Positions 17,730 to 27,576 of a stretch of DNA of 64,000 bases are shown here, piece by piece. The position numbers and the translations under genes are program-made. Origin of the DNA: Parerythrobacter_A sp963838735 (GTDB lineage: Bacteria; Pseudomonadota; Alphaproteobacteria; Sphingomonadales; Sphingomonadaceae); the NCBI GenBank assembly GCA_963838735.1, contig CAWISG010000008.1:1-64000 (forward strand), given 5' to 3'. Numbering within the stretch: position 1 is the first letter of the stretch; every line of letters starts with the position of its first letter. The notes beneath the pieces are model-generated. The model was not told where the DNA came from and ran no database searches. It worked only from the letters and a program-made list of their open reading frames with translations.

Positions 17730-19259
17730 CTAGCGCAGGCGGACGGGAACGTAGCGCGGCTGGCCCCGGCTGCCACGGACGCGCAGCAGCACGGCCTCGC
17801 GCCCTTCGGCTTCGGCCGCGCTGATCGCGTCTTCCAGATCGGCGATGCTCGATACCGCGTTATAATTGGCGGAAATAATGATTTCCCGACGGCGGATCTT
17901 GTTGGCCGCGTCCGAGCTGCGATCGACGCCTGCCACGGCAAGCCCCTGCGTATCGGCATCGACACCAAGCTGACGCGCGATCTGCGGCGTCATCGGCACG
18001 ACCTGAAGCCCGAGCTTCTCGGCGATGACGTTGTCGCTTTCCATTTCCTCGGGCAGGTCGCCTTCGGAATCGTCGTCGCTGAACATCTGGCTCTGCGCCA
18101 TTTCCTCGGCGCTCGGCCGCGTGCCGATGGTGGCCTGCACGGTACGCTTGCGCCCATTGCGCAGCAGTTCGATGGGGATGCGCGTGCCCGGTTGCACATT
18201 GGCGACGATGAAGGACAACGTCTGTTCGCGCGTGACCTCCAGACCGTTCACCTTGGTGACGATATCGCCCGGCTCGATCCCGGCCTTGTCCGCTGCTTCG
18301 TCCGGCACGACCAGCTGTACCAGCTCGCCCCGGTTCTTCGGCAGACCCAGCGAATCGGCCAAGTCCTCGTTTACCGGTTCGATACTGATGCCAAGGTATC
18401 CGCGCGTGACCGCATTGCCGGTGCGCAGCTGTTCGACAATCGGTGCGGCGACTTCGGCGGGAATGGCGAAGCCGATGCCCACGCTGGCGCCGGTAGGCGA
18501 GAAGATGGCGTTGTTGATGCCGATGACATTGCCCTGCATGTCGAACAGCGGGCCGCCGGAATTTCCCCGATTGATGCTGGCATCGGTCTGGATGTAGCGG
18601 TCATATGCGCCGCCACCGGTATTGCGCAGCACACTCGACACAATGCCGCTGGTGACGGTGCCGCCAAGGCCGAACGGATTACCGATGGCAACGACCCAGT
18701 CGCCGACGCGGGCCTGGCTGCTGTCGCCGAACTTGACGAAGGGCAGCGTGCCGTTCGGTTCGATCTTCAACACGGCGAGATCGGACTGTGCATCCGCTCC
18801 GATCAATTCCGCATCGTATTCGGTCCCGTCAGGCATGGTGACGGTGATCTCCTCCACCGTGGCACGGCCTTCGGGCGTCACGACGTGGTTGTTGGTGACC
18901 ACATAGCCATCTGCCGAAATGATGAAGCCGGACCCCAGCGAGCGGCCTTCGCGCGTTTGCGGCTCGCCATTGCCCTGCGGGACGCGGCGGCGGAACAGCT
19001 GGCCCAGCGGCGACCCGGCGAACGGATTGGCTTGCTGCTGTATCTCGACCCGCTGGCGGGTGGAGATGTTCACCACGGCGGGGGCAAGCTGTTCGGTCAG
19101 GTCGGCAAAGCTTTCGGGCGCGCCCGCGCGCGGCACGGCCCCGGCCATGCGGCTCTGGTCGTTCTGTGCCACTTGCGCACCGGCGGGATGGCCGGTTGCA
19201 AGGGTGATGGCGGCACCGCCGACCAGCAGCGCGGAAGTCAGTCCATAAGCATATCGCAC
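17730..19259 (-). CDS. degP: Periplasmic serine protease DegP/HtrA (Do family)
   Basis: 509 aa from the GTG at 19259, which has AAGGA 7 bases upstream and directly opens a signal peptide (RYAYGLTSALLVGG...GAQ). The trypsin-like domain has the triad His125 (TNNHVV), Asp160 (SDLAVL) and Ser234 (GNSGGPLF), followed by two PDZ domains (about 260-350 and 400-500), the second degenerate. It degrades or refolds misfolded envelope proteins. A longer in-frame start at 19340 would bury the signal peptide. Downstream of hflKC by about 160 bases, fitting an envelope quality-control group. Confidence 0.93.
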   Translation of the reverse strand: MRYAYGLTSALLVGGAAITLATGHPAGAQVAQNDQSRMAGAVPRAGAPESFADLTEQLAPAVVNISTRQRVEIQQQANPFAGSPLGQLFRRRVPQGNGEPQTREGRSLGSGFIISADGYVVTNNHVVTPEGRATVEEITVTMPDGTEYDAELIGADAQSDLAVLKIEPNGTLPFVKFGDSSQARVGDWVVAIGNPFGLGGTVTSGIVSSVLRNTGGGAYDRYIQTDASINRGNSGGPLFDMQGNVIGINNAIFSPTGASVGIGFAIPAEVAAPIVEQLRTGNAVTRGYLGISIEPVNEDLADSLGLPKNRGELVQLVVPDEAADKAGIEPGDIVTKVNGLEVTREQTLSFIVANVQPGTRIPIELLRNGRKRTVQATIGTRPSAEEMAQSQMFSDDDSEGDLPEEMESDNVIAEKLGLQVVPMTPQIARQLGVDADTQGLAVAGVDRSSDAANKIRRREIIISANYNAVSSIADLEDAISAAEAEGREAVLLRVRGSRGQPRYVPVRLR

Positions 19260-19423
19260 GGGCAAATCCTTGTTCCTTCTCGATATCGTTCCCATGCCAA
19301 CGCACAGGCGCGGCATAGTGTTCACAGGTTCAGCCACCATTATCGCACGGGCCGCCCTGAATAGCCGTTTAACGCCAGCACCCCAGGCGGGCGAACCGCC
19401 GACAGCAGCCGACCAACCGCGTA

Positions 19424-20269
19424 TCAGCGTTCGCCGCGGAACTGGCGCAGATACTCGTTGTCCGGCGACAGGATGAAGCTGCTATCCGCACCGTCTCCGT
19501 TCTCGCCGAATGTGGTGTCGTAACTTTGCATGGCCCGATAGAAATCGTAGAATTGCGCATCCTTGCCGAAGCTCTCTGCATAGATGCGCGCGGCTTCGGC
19601 GTCGGCCTCGGCACGGATGATGACGGCATCGCGGGACCCTTGCGCGCGTTCGGTGCGGGCGGCGCGTTCGCGGTCCGACCGCATCCGGTCGAAGGCGGAT
19701 TCCAGCGGCGCGCCCGAAGGAAGGTCGGTGCGCTTGATCTGCACATCGATGACTTCGGCCCCGTATTGCTGCGCCTGACGGTCCAGGTTGGTGCGGACAT
19801 TGGCAAGCGCGCTGCCCCGTTCCGCCGTCAGCATGGCGGCGAACGTGCGGCGGCCCAGTTCCTGACGCAGCACGGAGTTGAGAATGGGTTCCAGCGCAGT
19901 TCGGACCCCGTCGGTCGTTCCTGCACGCTCCACCATCCGTACCGGATCGATGATGCGGAACCGGGCATAGGCGTTGACCAGCAGGCGCTGCTGATCGCTC
20001 GACAGCACTTCCTCGTCGCGCATTTCGAGGTCCAGCACGCGGCGTTCGACGCGGCGCGCGGTCTCGATCAGCGGCACCTTGAGATACAGACCGGCATTGG
20101 TCACGCCATCGGGCGTGTTGACCGTGCGGACCGGTTCACCGGCACGGATCACCACGACCTGCTCTTCCTCGTTCACGACATAGGCGCTCATCATTAACAG
20201 TATGAGCACGATGATCGCGAAGATGATGCCACCGCGATAGGTGTCCCAGATATTCTGCGCGTTCATCAC
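19424..20269 (-). CDS. hflC: FtsH protease modulator HflC
   Basis: 281 aa SPFH/band-7 membrane protein. One N-terminal span (about 12-30, IIFAIIVLILLMMSAYVV) is followed by the band-7 domain (VNEEEQVVVIRAGEPVRTV...) and a long Ala/Arg/Glu-rich coiled-coil region. With HflK it forms a cage around FtsH and tunes its proteolysis. The start overlaps the hflK stop by 4 bases. The ending YDTTFGENGDGADSSFILSPDNEYLRQF is typical of HflC. Confidence 0.94.
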   Translation of the reverse strand: MMNAQNIWDTYRGGIIFAIIVLILLMMSAYVVNEEEQVVVIRAGEPVRTVNTPDGVTNAGLYLKVPLIETARRVERRVLDLEMRDEEVLSSDQQRLLVNAYARFRIIDPVRMVERAGTTDGVRTALEPILNSVLRQELGRRTFAAMLTAERGSALANVRTNLDRQAQQYGAEVIDVQIKRTDLPSGAPLESAFDRMRSDRERAARTERAQGSRDAVIIRAEADAEAARIYAESFGKDAQFYDFYRAMQSYDTTFGENGDGADSSFILSPDNEYLRQFRGER

Positions 20270-21435
20270 TGCGCTCCTGTATTGACGGCGCCGGGTGCTA
20301 CGGGCGCGGGTGCGGTGACCGTCGGCGCGGTCTGGCGGCTGCGGCGCTGCACTTCGGGCAGCGGCAGGTACGGCGTTACACCCTGCGCTTCGATCACGGT
20401 CTTGTCGGTCCGGCTCAGCACGCGCTCCATCGTTTCATAGTACAGGCGCTGGCGCGTAACGGTCGGGGCGAGGCGATACTGTTCGTACACCTTGTCGAAC
20501 GCCTGCGCGTCACCTTCGGCGCGGGCGAGTGTCTGCTGCGCATAGCCACGCGCCTGATTGCGGGCGGCATCGGCGTTCTGTTCGGCCACCGACACGTCGC
20601 GGAAGGCATCGAGCACGTCGCCGGGCGGGTCAGCCTTGGCGATCTCGACACCCAGCACCTGGATGCCTGCGCCATAATCGTCGAGCGTCGCCTGCATCCG
20701 TTCGCGCACGGCCAGCTCTATCTCGGCGCGGCCCTGACCGGAGAAGGTTTCGTCCAGCGTCTTTTCCGCGACGGAAGCGCGCATGGCGGCTTCGGCGGCT
20801 TCGGCCACGGTTTCAATGGGATCGGCCAGGCTGAACTTGTAGCCTGCCAGCTCCTTGATGTTCCAGCGCACGATGTAGCTCAGATCGACCAGGTTCTGGT
20901 CGCCCGACAGAATCAGCTTGTCGCCGTCGCCGTCGCGCGGGATGCGCAGGTCGCGCACGCCCTGCACGTCTTCCACATCGACGCTTTCGATGGGCCACGG
21001 CGCGGACAGGTTGAAACCGGGATTGAGGTTGCGGGTGTAGTTGCCCAGCGTCTTGACCACCGCCTGTTCCTTCGGCCCGATGACATGAATCATCGAACTG
21101 AGCAGCGCCAGCACCAGCACACCGATAATGATCACCGGCAGCCAGCTTTTGCCGCCGGGGCGCGTCGGCATGGTAAAGCCACCACCGCCGCCCGAACCAC
21201 CACGCCGTGGCCCTTCCGGTCCGCGGTTCTTGAAGATATCCTCGATATTGGGCGCGCGCCTTCCGCCAGGGCCGGAGCCATTGCCACCGCCGGTTGGCAG
21301 CCACGGGTTCTTCGGTCCGCCGGATTTGCCTCCGGACGGTTTTTCACCGCCATCTCCACCGGAACCACCGCCCCACGGATTTTTCCCAGCCATTGCGAGA
21401 CCGAGCTTCGCTTGAAACGCGCCTAATATGTTCAT
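20266..21435 (-). CDS. hflK: FtsH protease modulator HflK
   Basis: 389 aa. A Gly/Pro-rich cytoplasmic N-tail (NPWGGGSGGDGGEKPSGG) precedes one membrane span (about 99-117, WLPVIIIGVLVLALLSSM) and the band-7 domain with VDVEDVQGVRDLRIPRDGDGD. Partner of HflC and translationally coupled to it. The ATG at 21393 (MAGKNPWGGG) is a plausible alternative start; neither has a strong Shine-Dalgarno, so the longer form is listed. Divergent from mrp, with 76 bases between them for both promoters. Confidence 0.92.
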   Translation of the reverse strand: MNILGAFQAKLGLAMAGKNPWGGGSGGDGGEKPSGGKSGGPKNPWLPTGGGNGSGPGGRRAPNIEDIFKNRGPEGPRRGGSGGGGGFTMPTRPGGKSWLPVIIIGVLVLALLSSMIHVIGPKEQAVVKTLGNYTRNLNPGFNLSAPWPIESVDVEDVQGVRDLRIPRDGDGDKLILSGDQNLVDLSYIVRWNIKELAGYKFSLADPIETVAEAAEAAMRASVAEKTLDETFSGQGRAEIELAVRERMQATLDDYGAGIQVLGVEIAKADPPGDVLDAFRDVSVAEQNADAARNQARGYAQQTLARAEGDAQAFDKVYEQYRLAPTVTRQRLYYETMERVLSRTDKTVIEAQGVTPYLPLPEVQRRSRQTAPTVTAPAPVAPGAVNTGAQ

Positions 21436-21511
21436 GCCATTCTTTATAGGACCGGGGCCGACGGAAAAACAGGGGGTGCGGATGCGAATTTGCTGCTAGG
21501 AGGTGTGGGCT

Positions 21512-22516
21512 ATGGATACTGCCGCGCTCAAGGCCCGCCTGCCTGCCCCGATTGCAGGGCGGGTGCAGTCGCTACAGGCTGCCGATGGCGTCGTGACTCT
21601 GGTGCTGGACGCGGACGATCTCGATGCGAAAACGCGCGGCGCTTACGAGACGGCGGCGCGCGACACGCTGGAGGACGTGGACGGCGTCGCCACGGTGCGC
21701 GTGGCGATGGTGGCGCAGCGCGATGCCGCTCCCGCCGAACCCCTCTCGACCGCAAAGCCGCTCATTATCGCCATCGGATCGGGCAAGGGCGGTGTCGGCA
21801 AATCCACCCTGACCGCCAATCTGGCCGCAGCGCTGCACGGCATGGGCCGCAAGGTCGGGCTGGTCGATGCCGATGTCTACGGCCCCTCCCAACCCACCCT
21901 GTTCGGCGTTGTCGATGCCAAGCCCGAGAGCGCCAAAGACCGCGATGGGGGCGACCGGTTGGTGCCGGTGATGACGCCGCTGGGCATTCCGATGTTGTCG
22001 ATGGGCTTTCTGGTGAAGCCGGGGCAGGCGCTGGCCTGGCGCGGGCCGATGGCGGGCAATGCCTTTGCCCAGCTGGTCGATGCCGAATGGGGCGATACCG
22101 AACTGCTGTTGCTCGATCTGCCACCGGGTACGGGCGATGTGCAGATTTCGATGCTGCAAAAGCACAAGCCTGTGGGCGCGGTAATCGTGTCCACGCCGCA
22201 GGACCTGGCGCTGATCGACGCGCGCCGTGCCGCCAGCCTGTTCGACACCGGCAAGGTGCCGGTCATCGGCCTGGTCGAGAATATGGCGGGCTATGCCTGC
22301 CCGCATTGCGGCGAGGTCAGCGATCCGTTCGGGCGCGGCGGGGTCGAGACGGCGGCGAAGGAGCAGGGTATCGCTTTTCTAGGCCGTATCCCGCTGGACC
22401 TCGCCATTCGCACCGCCAGCGATGCCGGGACGCCGCCTGCCGCCGGGGATGGCGCGGAGGGTGCGGCATTCCACGGTATCGCCTGCGCGCTGGCCGACTG
22501 GCTGGACGCGCGCTGA
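21512..22516 (+). CDS. Mrp/NBP35-family iron-sulfur carrier ATPase (ApbC-like)
   Basis: 334 aa. A short MIP18-like N-terminal region (about 1-75) is followed by a P-loop with the deviant Walker A GSGKGGVGKST (about 89-99) and the switch DLPPGTGDVQ. The CPHC pair (Cys263/Cys266) can bridge a [4Fe-4S] cluster. It is thought to deliver Fe-S clusters to apo-enzymes. The ATG at 21512 has a perfect AGGAGG 8 bases upstream. The next gene, a molybdenum hydroxylase, starts 2 bases after the stop, so the two are co-translated. Confidence 0.93.
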   Translation: MDTAALKARLPAPIAGRVQSLQAADGVVTLVLDADDLDAKTRGAYETAARDTLEDVDGVATVRVAMVAQRDAAPAEPLSTAKPLIIAIGSGKGGVGKSTLTANLAAALHGMGRKVGLVDADVYGPSQPTLFGVVDAKPESAKDRDGGDRLVPVMTPLGIPMLSMGFLVKPGQALAWRGPMAGNAFAQLVDAEWGDTELLLLDLPPGTGDVQISMLQKHKPVGAVIVSTPQDLALIDARRAASLFDTGKVPVIGLVENMAGYACPHCGEVSDPFGRGGVETAAKEQGIAFLGRIPLDLAIRTASDAGTPPAAGDGAEGAAFHGIACALADWLDAR

Positions 22517-22518
22517 CA

Positions 22519-24858
22519 ATGGCGCGGTTTGCCATGCCGGACTTGCCGGTGTCCCGTCGCGGCTTGCTGGTCGGGGCGGCGGTCGGTGGCGGCATGGTGG
22601 TGGCATGGGGCCTGCGCCCGCGCAGCTTCCCCGACCCGCTGCCCGAGATAGAAGGCGAGTTCAGCTTCGATGGCTGGCTGCGCATTGCGGGCGACGGGGT
22701 GGTGACGGTGGCCGTGCCGCAGCTGGAGATGGGGCAGGGCGTCACCACCATCCTGCCGCAGATCGTAGCGGTCGAACTGGGCGCGGACTGGCGGCAGGTG
22801 GCGGTCGAGCCTGTGCCGGTCAGCGGTGCCTATGCCAATGTGCCGCTGGCCGCCGCATGGGCGCCAATGTGGCTGCCGCTGGCGGGACGCGGCGGTTTGC
22901 CATCGCCGGTGCTGTCCGGTGACAGCCTGATGGCAACCCGGTTCGCGCAAGGCCGCCGCTTCGCCGCGACGGCAGACGGCTCGACGCTGGCGGCATACGA
23001 AATACCGGCACGCATTGCCGCAGCTTCGGCCCGGTCGGTGTTGGCGATGGAAGCGGCGGATCGCTGGGACGTGCCGTTCGAAGAATGCACTGTCGAGGGC
23101 GGGCTGGTGCGGCACGGGGACAAGCGCACGCCCTTTACCGAGCTGGTGGAGGATGCTGCCATCCGCACGCCGCCCGATCCGCCCGCGCTTCGTTCCGAAC
23201 CGGCAGCCGAGATCCCGCTGCCTGGACAAGCTGATGCGCCGACCGCCTTTCCGCGCCTCGACTTGCCCAGCAAGGTCGACGGCAGCTATCTGTTCGCGGG
23301 CGATATCCGCCTTCCCGACATGGTCTATGCAGCGATAAAGCATGGCCCGGTCGGCGATGCCGAACTGGTATCCTTCGACCGCGATGCGGCCGTCCGCCCC
23401 GAACTGGTTCAGGTGGTGCGTGGCCATGACTGGCTGGTGGCGGTCGCGACCGACGGGTGGAGCGCGGAGCGGGCCGTGGAGGCGATGAAGCCGCGCTTCA
23501 AGGTGCGCGGCGCGGTGGATGATGCGGTGATGCAGGTGGAGCTGGACGGGGCGTTGCGCGCGCGGTCCTCGCACCGTGTGGCGGTGCGCGGCGAAGGCGA
23601 TGCACGGATGGACACGCCGAGCATCGCCATCCGTTACGACATCGCGCCCGCGCTGCACGGCACCATCGAAACCACGACGGCGACCGCGCGGTTCGATGAT
23701 GGGCGGCTGGAACTGTGGCTCGCCAGCCAAGCCCCCGAGCAGGCACGCGTCGCGGCAGCACGGGCCATCGGCATCGCGGTGGAGGATGTGGTATTGTACC
23801 CGACGCCTGCAGGCGGCAGTTTCGACCGGCGGCTGGAGCATGATCACGCCATCGAGATTGCCCTGGTCGCGCGCGAGGTGGCGGAAAACAGCGAAACGCC
23901 GCGCGCCGTGCAGCTTCGCTGGTCGCGCTGGCAGGAACATCTTGCCGCGCCGCCCCGCGCGCCTGCAGCGGCAATGCTCAGCGCGCGCGTGCCGCAGGGC
24001 GGCGCGGGCCGTATCGACACGCTACACGCCCGCATCGCCACCCCCGCGACCACCCGTGAATTCGGCGTGCGCCTGTTCGATAACGCTACGCGCGAAGCCG
24101 CACTTGATGCGGCCAGAAATGCCGCGGACCCGCTGGCATTGGCTGGCGCGATGCCGCATTACGACATTCCCAACGCCGCCATCGATCATGTGCCGGTATC
24201 GCTCGGCCTGCCGGGTGGGCGGATGCGGGGCAATGGCCACGCCGTGACCGCTTTCTGCATGGAAAGTTTCATCGACGAGATCGCCGCGACCTACGCCCGC
24301 GAACCCTTGTCCTATCGCATCGCCATGCTGGGCGGCGATCCGCGCATGGTCGTGTGCCTGCAACGCGCGGCGCAACTGGCACAGTGGGACGGCGGCGCAG
24401 GCGGCAGCGGACAGGGACTGGCCTGCCACCGTATCGGACCCGATGACAGCGGCGGGCGCATCGCCTGCATCGCAACCGCGCAGCGCGATGCGACCGGGAC
24501 GGGCGGCGCCGGCGGCATTCGCGTGACGAAGCTGACGGCAGCGGTCGATATCGGGCGCATCGTCAATCTCGACATCGCGCGCCAGCAGATCGAGGGCGGC
24601 CTGTTGTTCGGCATGGGTCTGGCGGTGGGATGCGCGACTGGGTATGCGCAAGGCCTGCCGACCGCGCAGAGGCTGGCGCATCTCGACATGCCGACGCTTG
24701 CCAACGCGCCGCAAGTCGATGTCGATTTCATCGTCAGCGAAGAAGCCGCCTTCGATCCGGGCGAGCTGGGCGTTGCCGTCGCCGCGCCCGCCATTGCCAA
24801 TGCTCTGCATTCCGCCACCGGCCTGCGTTTCCGCAGCCTGCCGCTTTCCGCCGCCTAA
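22519..24858 (+). CDS. Xanthine dehydrogenase-family molybdopterin-binding subunit (IorB-like), exported
   Basis: 779 aa. The N-terminus has a twin-arginine-like signal (VSRRGLLVGAAVGGG, about 11-25). It matches the large Moco subunit of the isoquinoline 1-oxidoreductase/aldehyde dehydrogenase group: GDGVVTVAVPQLEMGQGVTTILPQIVAVEL, FPRLDLPSKVDGSYLFAGDIRLPDMVYAA, and a C-terminal DPGELGVAVAAPAIANAL that carries the usual catalytic Glu. No [2Fe-2S] partner (IorA) or Moco-insertion chaperone is next to it. Substrate unknown. The coupled mrp gene upstream and hemH 12 bases downstream suggest a shared transcript. Confidence 0.88.
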   Translation: MARFAMPDLPVSRRGLLVGAAVGGGMVVAWGLRPRSFPDPLPEIEGEFSFDGWLRIAGDGVVTVAVPQLEMGQGVTTILPQIVAVELGADWRQVAVEPVPVSGAYANVPLAAAWAPMWLPLAGRGGLPSPVLSGDSLMATRFAQGRRFAATADGSTLAAYEIPARIAAASARSVLAMEAADRWDVPFEECTVEGGLVRHGDKRTPFTELVEDAAIRTPPDPPALRSEPAAEIPLPGQADAPTAFPRLDLPSKVDGSYLFAGDIRLPDMVYAAIKHGPVGDAELVSFDRDAAVRPELVQVVRGHDWLVAVATDGWSAERAVEAMKPRFKVRGAVDDAVMQVELDGALRARSSHRVAVRGEGDARMDTPSIAIRYDIAPALHGTIETTTATARFDDGRLELWLASQAPEQARVAAARAIGIAVEDVVLYPTPAGGSFDRRLEHDHAIEIALVAREVAENSETPRAVQLRWSRWQEHLAAPPRAPAAAMLSARVPQGGAGRIDTLHARIATPATTREFGVRLFDNATREAALDAARNAADPLALAGAMPHYDIPNAAIDHVPVSLGLPGGRMRGNGHAVTAFCMESFIDEIAATYAREPLSYRIAMLGGDPRMVVCLQRAAQLAQWDGGAGGSGQGLACHRIGPDDSGGRIACIATAQRDATGTGGAGGIRVTKLTAAVDIGRIVNLDIARQQIEGGLLFGMGLAVGCATGYAQGLPTAQRLAHLDMPTLANAPQVDVDFIVSEEAAFDPGELGVAVAAPAIANALHSATGLRFRSLPLSAA

Positions 24859-24870
24859 TTCGAGAACCGC

Positions 24871-25893
24871 ATGACCTGGACCCCACAACACCTGCCCGCC
24901 GACCATCCTCCGGTGAAAAGCGGACGCGTCGGTGTGCTGCTGTCGAATTTGGGCACCCCGGATGCGCCGGACGCGAAATCGGTGAAGCGGTATCTCGCGC
25001 AGTTCCTGTCCGACCGCCGCGTTGTCGAGATCCCGCCCATCGCGTGGCAGCCGATCCTGCGCGGCATTATCCTGAATACCCGCCCGAGAAAGTCTGCCGC
25101 CGCCTATGCCAAGGTGTGGAGCAAGCAAGGCTCGCCCCTGGCGGCCATTACTGCGCAGCAGGCCACAAAATTGCAGGCGCGGTTGGGCGATGCGGTGGAT
25201 GTGCGCTGGGCCATGCGCTATGGTACACCTTCAATCGGCGAGACTGTGCAGGCAATGCGCGACGACGGGTGCGACCGCATCCTGTTCGCGCCGCTCTACC
25301 CGCAATATTCCGGCGCGACCACGGCGACAGCGATCGATGCGCTCGGCGCGCACTTGGCGGCGATGCGCTGGCAACCGTCGGTGCGGACCCTGCCGCCCTA
25401 TCATGACGATCCGCTGTATATCGATGCACTGGCGACGGACATCGCCCGCCAGCTCGACGCCGCCGACGTGCAGCCCGAAGTGCTGCTGTTGAGCTTCCAC
25501 GGCATGCCGCAAAGGACACTGGAGCTGGGCGACCCCTATCACTGCCATTGCCGCAAGACCGCGCGGTTGCTGGAGGTGGCGCTGGACCGCCCCGGCCTGC
25601 GCGTGGTCACCGCGTTCCAGTCCCGCTTCGGCCCCGCCAAATGGCTCGAACCCGCGACCGATACCACCATCGAGGCCGAAGCGGCGAAAGGCACGAAGCG
25701 GCTGGCGGTCGCGATGCCGGGTTTTAGCGCCGATTGTCTCGAAACGCTGGAGGAAATCGCGATGGAGGGGCGCGACACGTTTTTAGAAGCGGGGGGCGAG
25801 CATTTCCACACGCTGTCCTGCCTCAATGCGTCCGATGCTGGCATGACGATGTTGGAAGCGATGGTGCGCCGCGAACTGTCCGGGTGGATTTGA
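24871..25893 (+). CDS. hemH: Ferrochelatase
   Basis: 340 aa. It inserts ferrous iron into protoporphyrin IX, the last step of protoheme synthesis, at the membrane. The N-terminus VGVLLSNLGTPDAPD and the metal-site block LLSFHGMPQRTLELGDPYHCHCRKT, containing the conserved His, are diagnostic, as is VTAFQSRFGPAKWLEP. The C-terminus has PGFSADCLETLEEI. It follows the molybdenum hydroxylase by 12 bases, and a haem enzyme gene (P450) comes next. Confidence 0.95.
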   Translation: MTWTPQHLPADHPPVKSGRVGVLLSNLGTPDAPDAKSVKRYLAQFLSDRRVVEIPPIAWQPILRGIILNTRPRKSAAAYAKVWSKQGSPLAAITAQQATKLQARLGDAVDVRWAMRYGTPSIGETVQAMRDDGCDRILFAPLYPQYSGATTATAIDALGAHLAAMRWQPSVRTLPPYHDDPLYIDALATDIARQLDAADVQPEVLLLSFHGMPQRTLELGDPYHCHCRKTARLLEVALDRPGLRVVTAFQSRFGPAKWLEPATDTTIEAEAAKGTKRLAVAMPGFSADCLETLEEIAMEGRDTFLEAGGEHFHTLSCLNASDAGMTMLEAMVRRELSGWI

Positions 25894-25940
25894 GCGCAGC
25901 TACTGTCTACATCGGTGTCAGCAACCAAGAGGATCCGAAC

Positions 25941-27328
25941 GTGGCCACGCTTGCCGACCCCGCCGCACTAGCCGTACCCGAACCTATTCATTGGTCGAAA
26001 GGCAATCCGACCGCCGGCGACCTGTCGCATATCCCGGGCGAAACCGGCGCGCCGCTGGTCGGCAATACGCTGAAACTGCTGGCCGACCCGCACGGCTTCG
26101 CGCGGCGGATGGTCGATACCTATGGCCCGGTCTACAAGAACCACGCGCTGGGCGGTCTGATGGTGGCGATGGTGGGCGCCGATGCGAACGAGCTGGTCCT
26201 GTTCAACAAGGAGAAGATTTTTTCCAACGAACAGGGTTGGGGGCCGGTGCTGGACAAACTATTTCCGCGCGGACTGATGCTGCTCGATTTCGACCATCAC
26301 CGTATCGACCGGCGGGCGCTTTCCATCGCGTTCAAACCAGGACCGATGCGCCATTACGCAGACAGCCTCAATCGCGGCATTGCCGGACGGTTGACGGACT
26401 GGAGCGGCGAACGCGCTACTTCTATCCGGCGATCAAGACGCTAACGCTGGAACTGGCGGCGGAAAGCTTCATCGGCGTGCCGTGGGGACCGGAAGCGGAT
26501 CGGATCAACCAGGCCTTTGTCGATATGGTCCAGGCCTCCGTCGCGCCAGTGCGCCACGCGCTGCCGTTCACGCAGATGCGCCGCGGGGTGAAAGGGCGCG
26601 CGTTTCTGGTCGAGTATTTCAGCGCCGAAGTGGCCAAGCGCCGCGCAGAAGGGGGCGGGCAGGACATGTTCAGCCAGTTCGCCACCGCCGAGCGGGAGGA
26701 CGGCACACAGCTGCCGGTCGGCGAAGTGGTCGATCACATGAACTTCCTGATGATGGCCGCGCACGACACGATCACCAGCAGCGCCACATCGCTGGTTTGG
26801 CTGCTGGCGAAGAACCCGGATTGGCAGACGAAGCTGCGCGATGAAGTGCGCACGCTGGACGACGGCCAAGGCAACATCGCCTATGACGATCTGCCGAAGC
26901 TGGAACTGACCGAAATGGCGTTCCGCGAAGCCTTGCGGATGATGCCGCCGGTCCCGAACGTGCCACGCCGCGCCTTGCGAACATTTGAATATGGGGGCTA
27001 CCGAATTCCCGCCGGAACGCCGGTCGGCATTAATGTTCATTACGTGCATCACGACGCAAAGCATTGGCCCGAGCCGGATCGGTTCGACCCGATGCGTTTT
27101 ACACCCGAGGCAATCAAAGCGCGTCATAAATATGCGTGGGTGCCGTTCGGCGGAGGCGCGCATATGTGCCTCGGCCTGCATTTCGCGTATATGCAGATCA
27201 AGATTTTGATGGCGCAGCTGTTGTCACGCTATCAGATCGCAAGCGCCCCGGGCTACGAACCGGAATGGAAGCCATGGCCGATCCCGCAACCAAAGGACGG
27301 GTTGCCGGTAACATTCCGTCCGCTCTGA
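25941..27328 (+). pseudogene. Cytochrome P450, interrupted by a frameshift
   Basis: The GTG at 25941, with AAGAGGA upstream, opens a P450 that reads well to about 26410 (GRLTDWSGER), after which that frame ends at 26444. The rest continues one frame back from about 26414 (RYFYPAIKTLTLELAAESF) to 27328. The second part has the I-helix AAHDTITS, the K-helix EALR and the haem loop FGGGAHMCLGLHFA with the axial Cys. Joined, the product would be about 460 aa, a normal P450 length. The shift fits loss of one base. It is either a real lesion or a sequencing error. Substrate unknown. Confidence 0.88.
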
Positions 27329-27337
27329 AACCGGCGT

Positions 27338-27508
27338 CTAGAAGTCCCAGGCGATACCCTTTTTTTCCCAGTCGCCGTAGCGGGTAGGGGACTTTTCGCG
27401 CGGTTCGTCCTTGTTGGGATCGACCGCTTTCGGCTCCGGCACCGGGTCATCGCTCCAGTTGGCGGGCTTCTTGAATTTCTTGGCTTCGGGGGATTTTTCC
27501 TTGGTCAT
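27338..27508 (-). CDS. DUF1674 protein (SDHAF4-like succinate dehydrogenase assembly factor)
   Basis: A 56 aa protein that starts MTKEKSPEAKKFKKP, is rich in Lys and Pro, and ends with the family hallmark PTRYGDWEKKGIAWDF. The C-terminal (P)RYGDWE..G..(W/S)DF signature defines DUF1674, whose eukaryotic member Sdh8/SDHAF4 binds flavinylated SdhA during complex II assembly. The bacterial role is inferred from that. It lies convergently between the broken P450 and divergently to rsmB, and is itself intact. Confidence 0.88.
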   Translation of the reverse strand: MTKEKSPEAKKFKKPANWSDDPVPEPKAVDPNKDEPREKSPTRYGDWEKKGIAWDF

Positions 27509-27576
27509 AGCGCACTAACGCCCGAACTCGCCGCTGGTTTCTGGCCAAGCGCGCAACGGATGGTTACGTGCGCGCA

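Noticed and set aside
17718..19364. 548-aa plus-strand open frame
   Set aside because: Antisense to degP, which has a complete catalytic triad and signal peptide.
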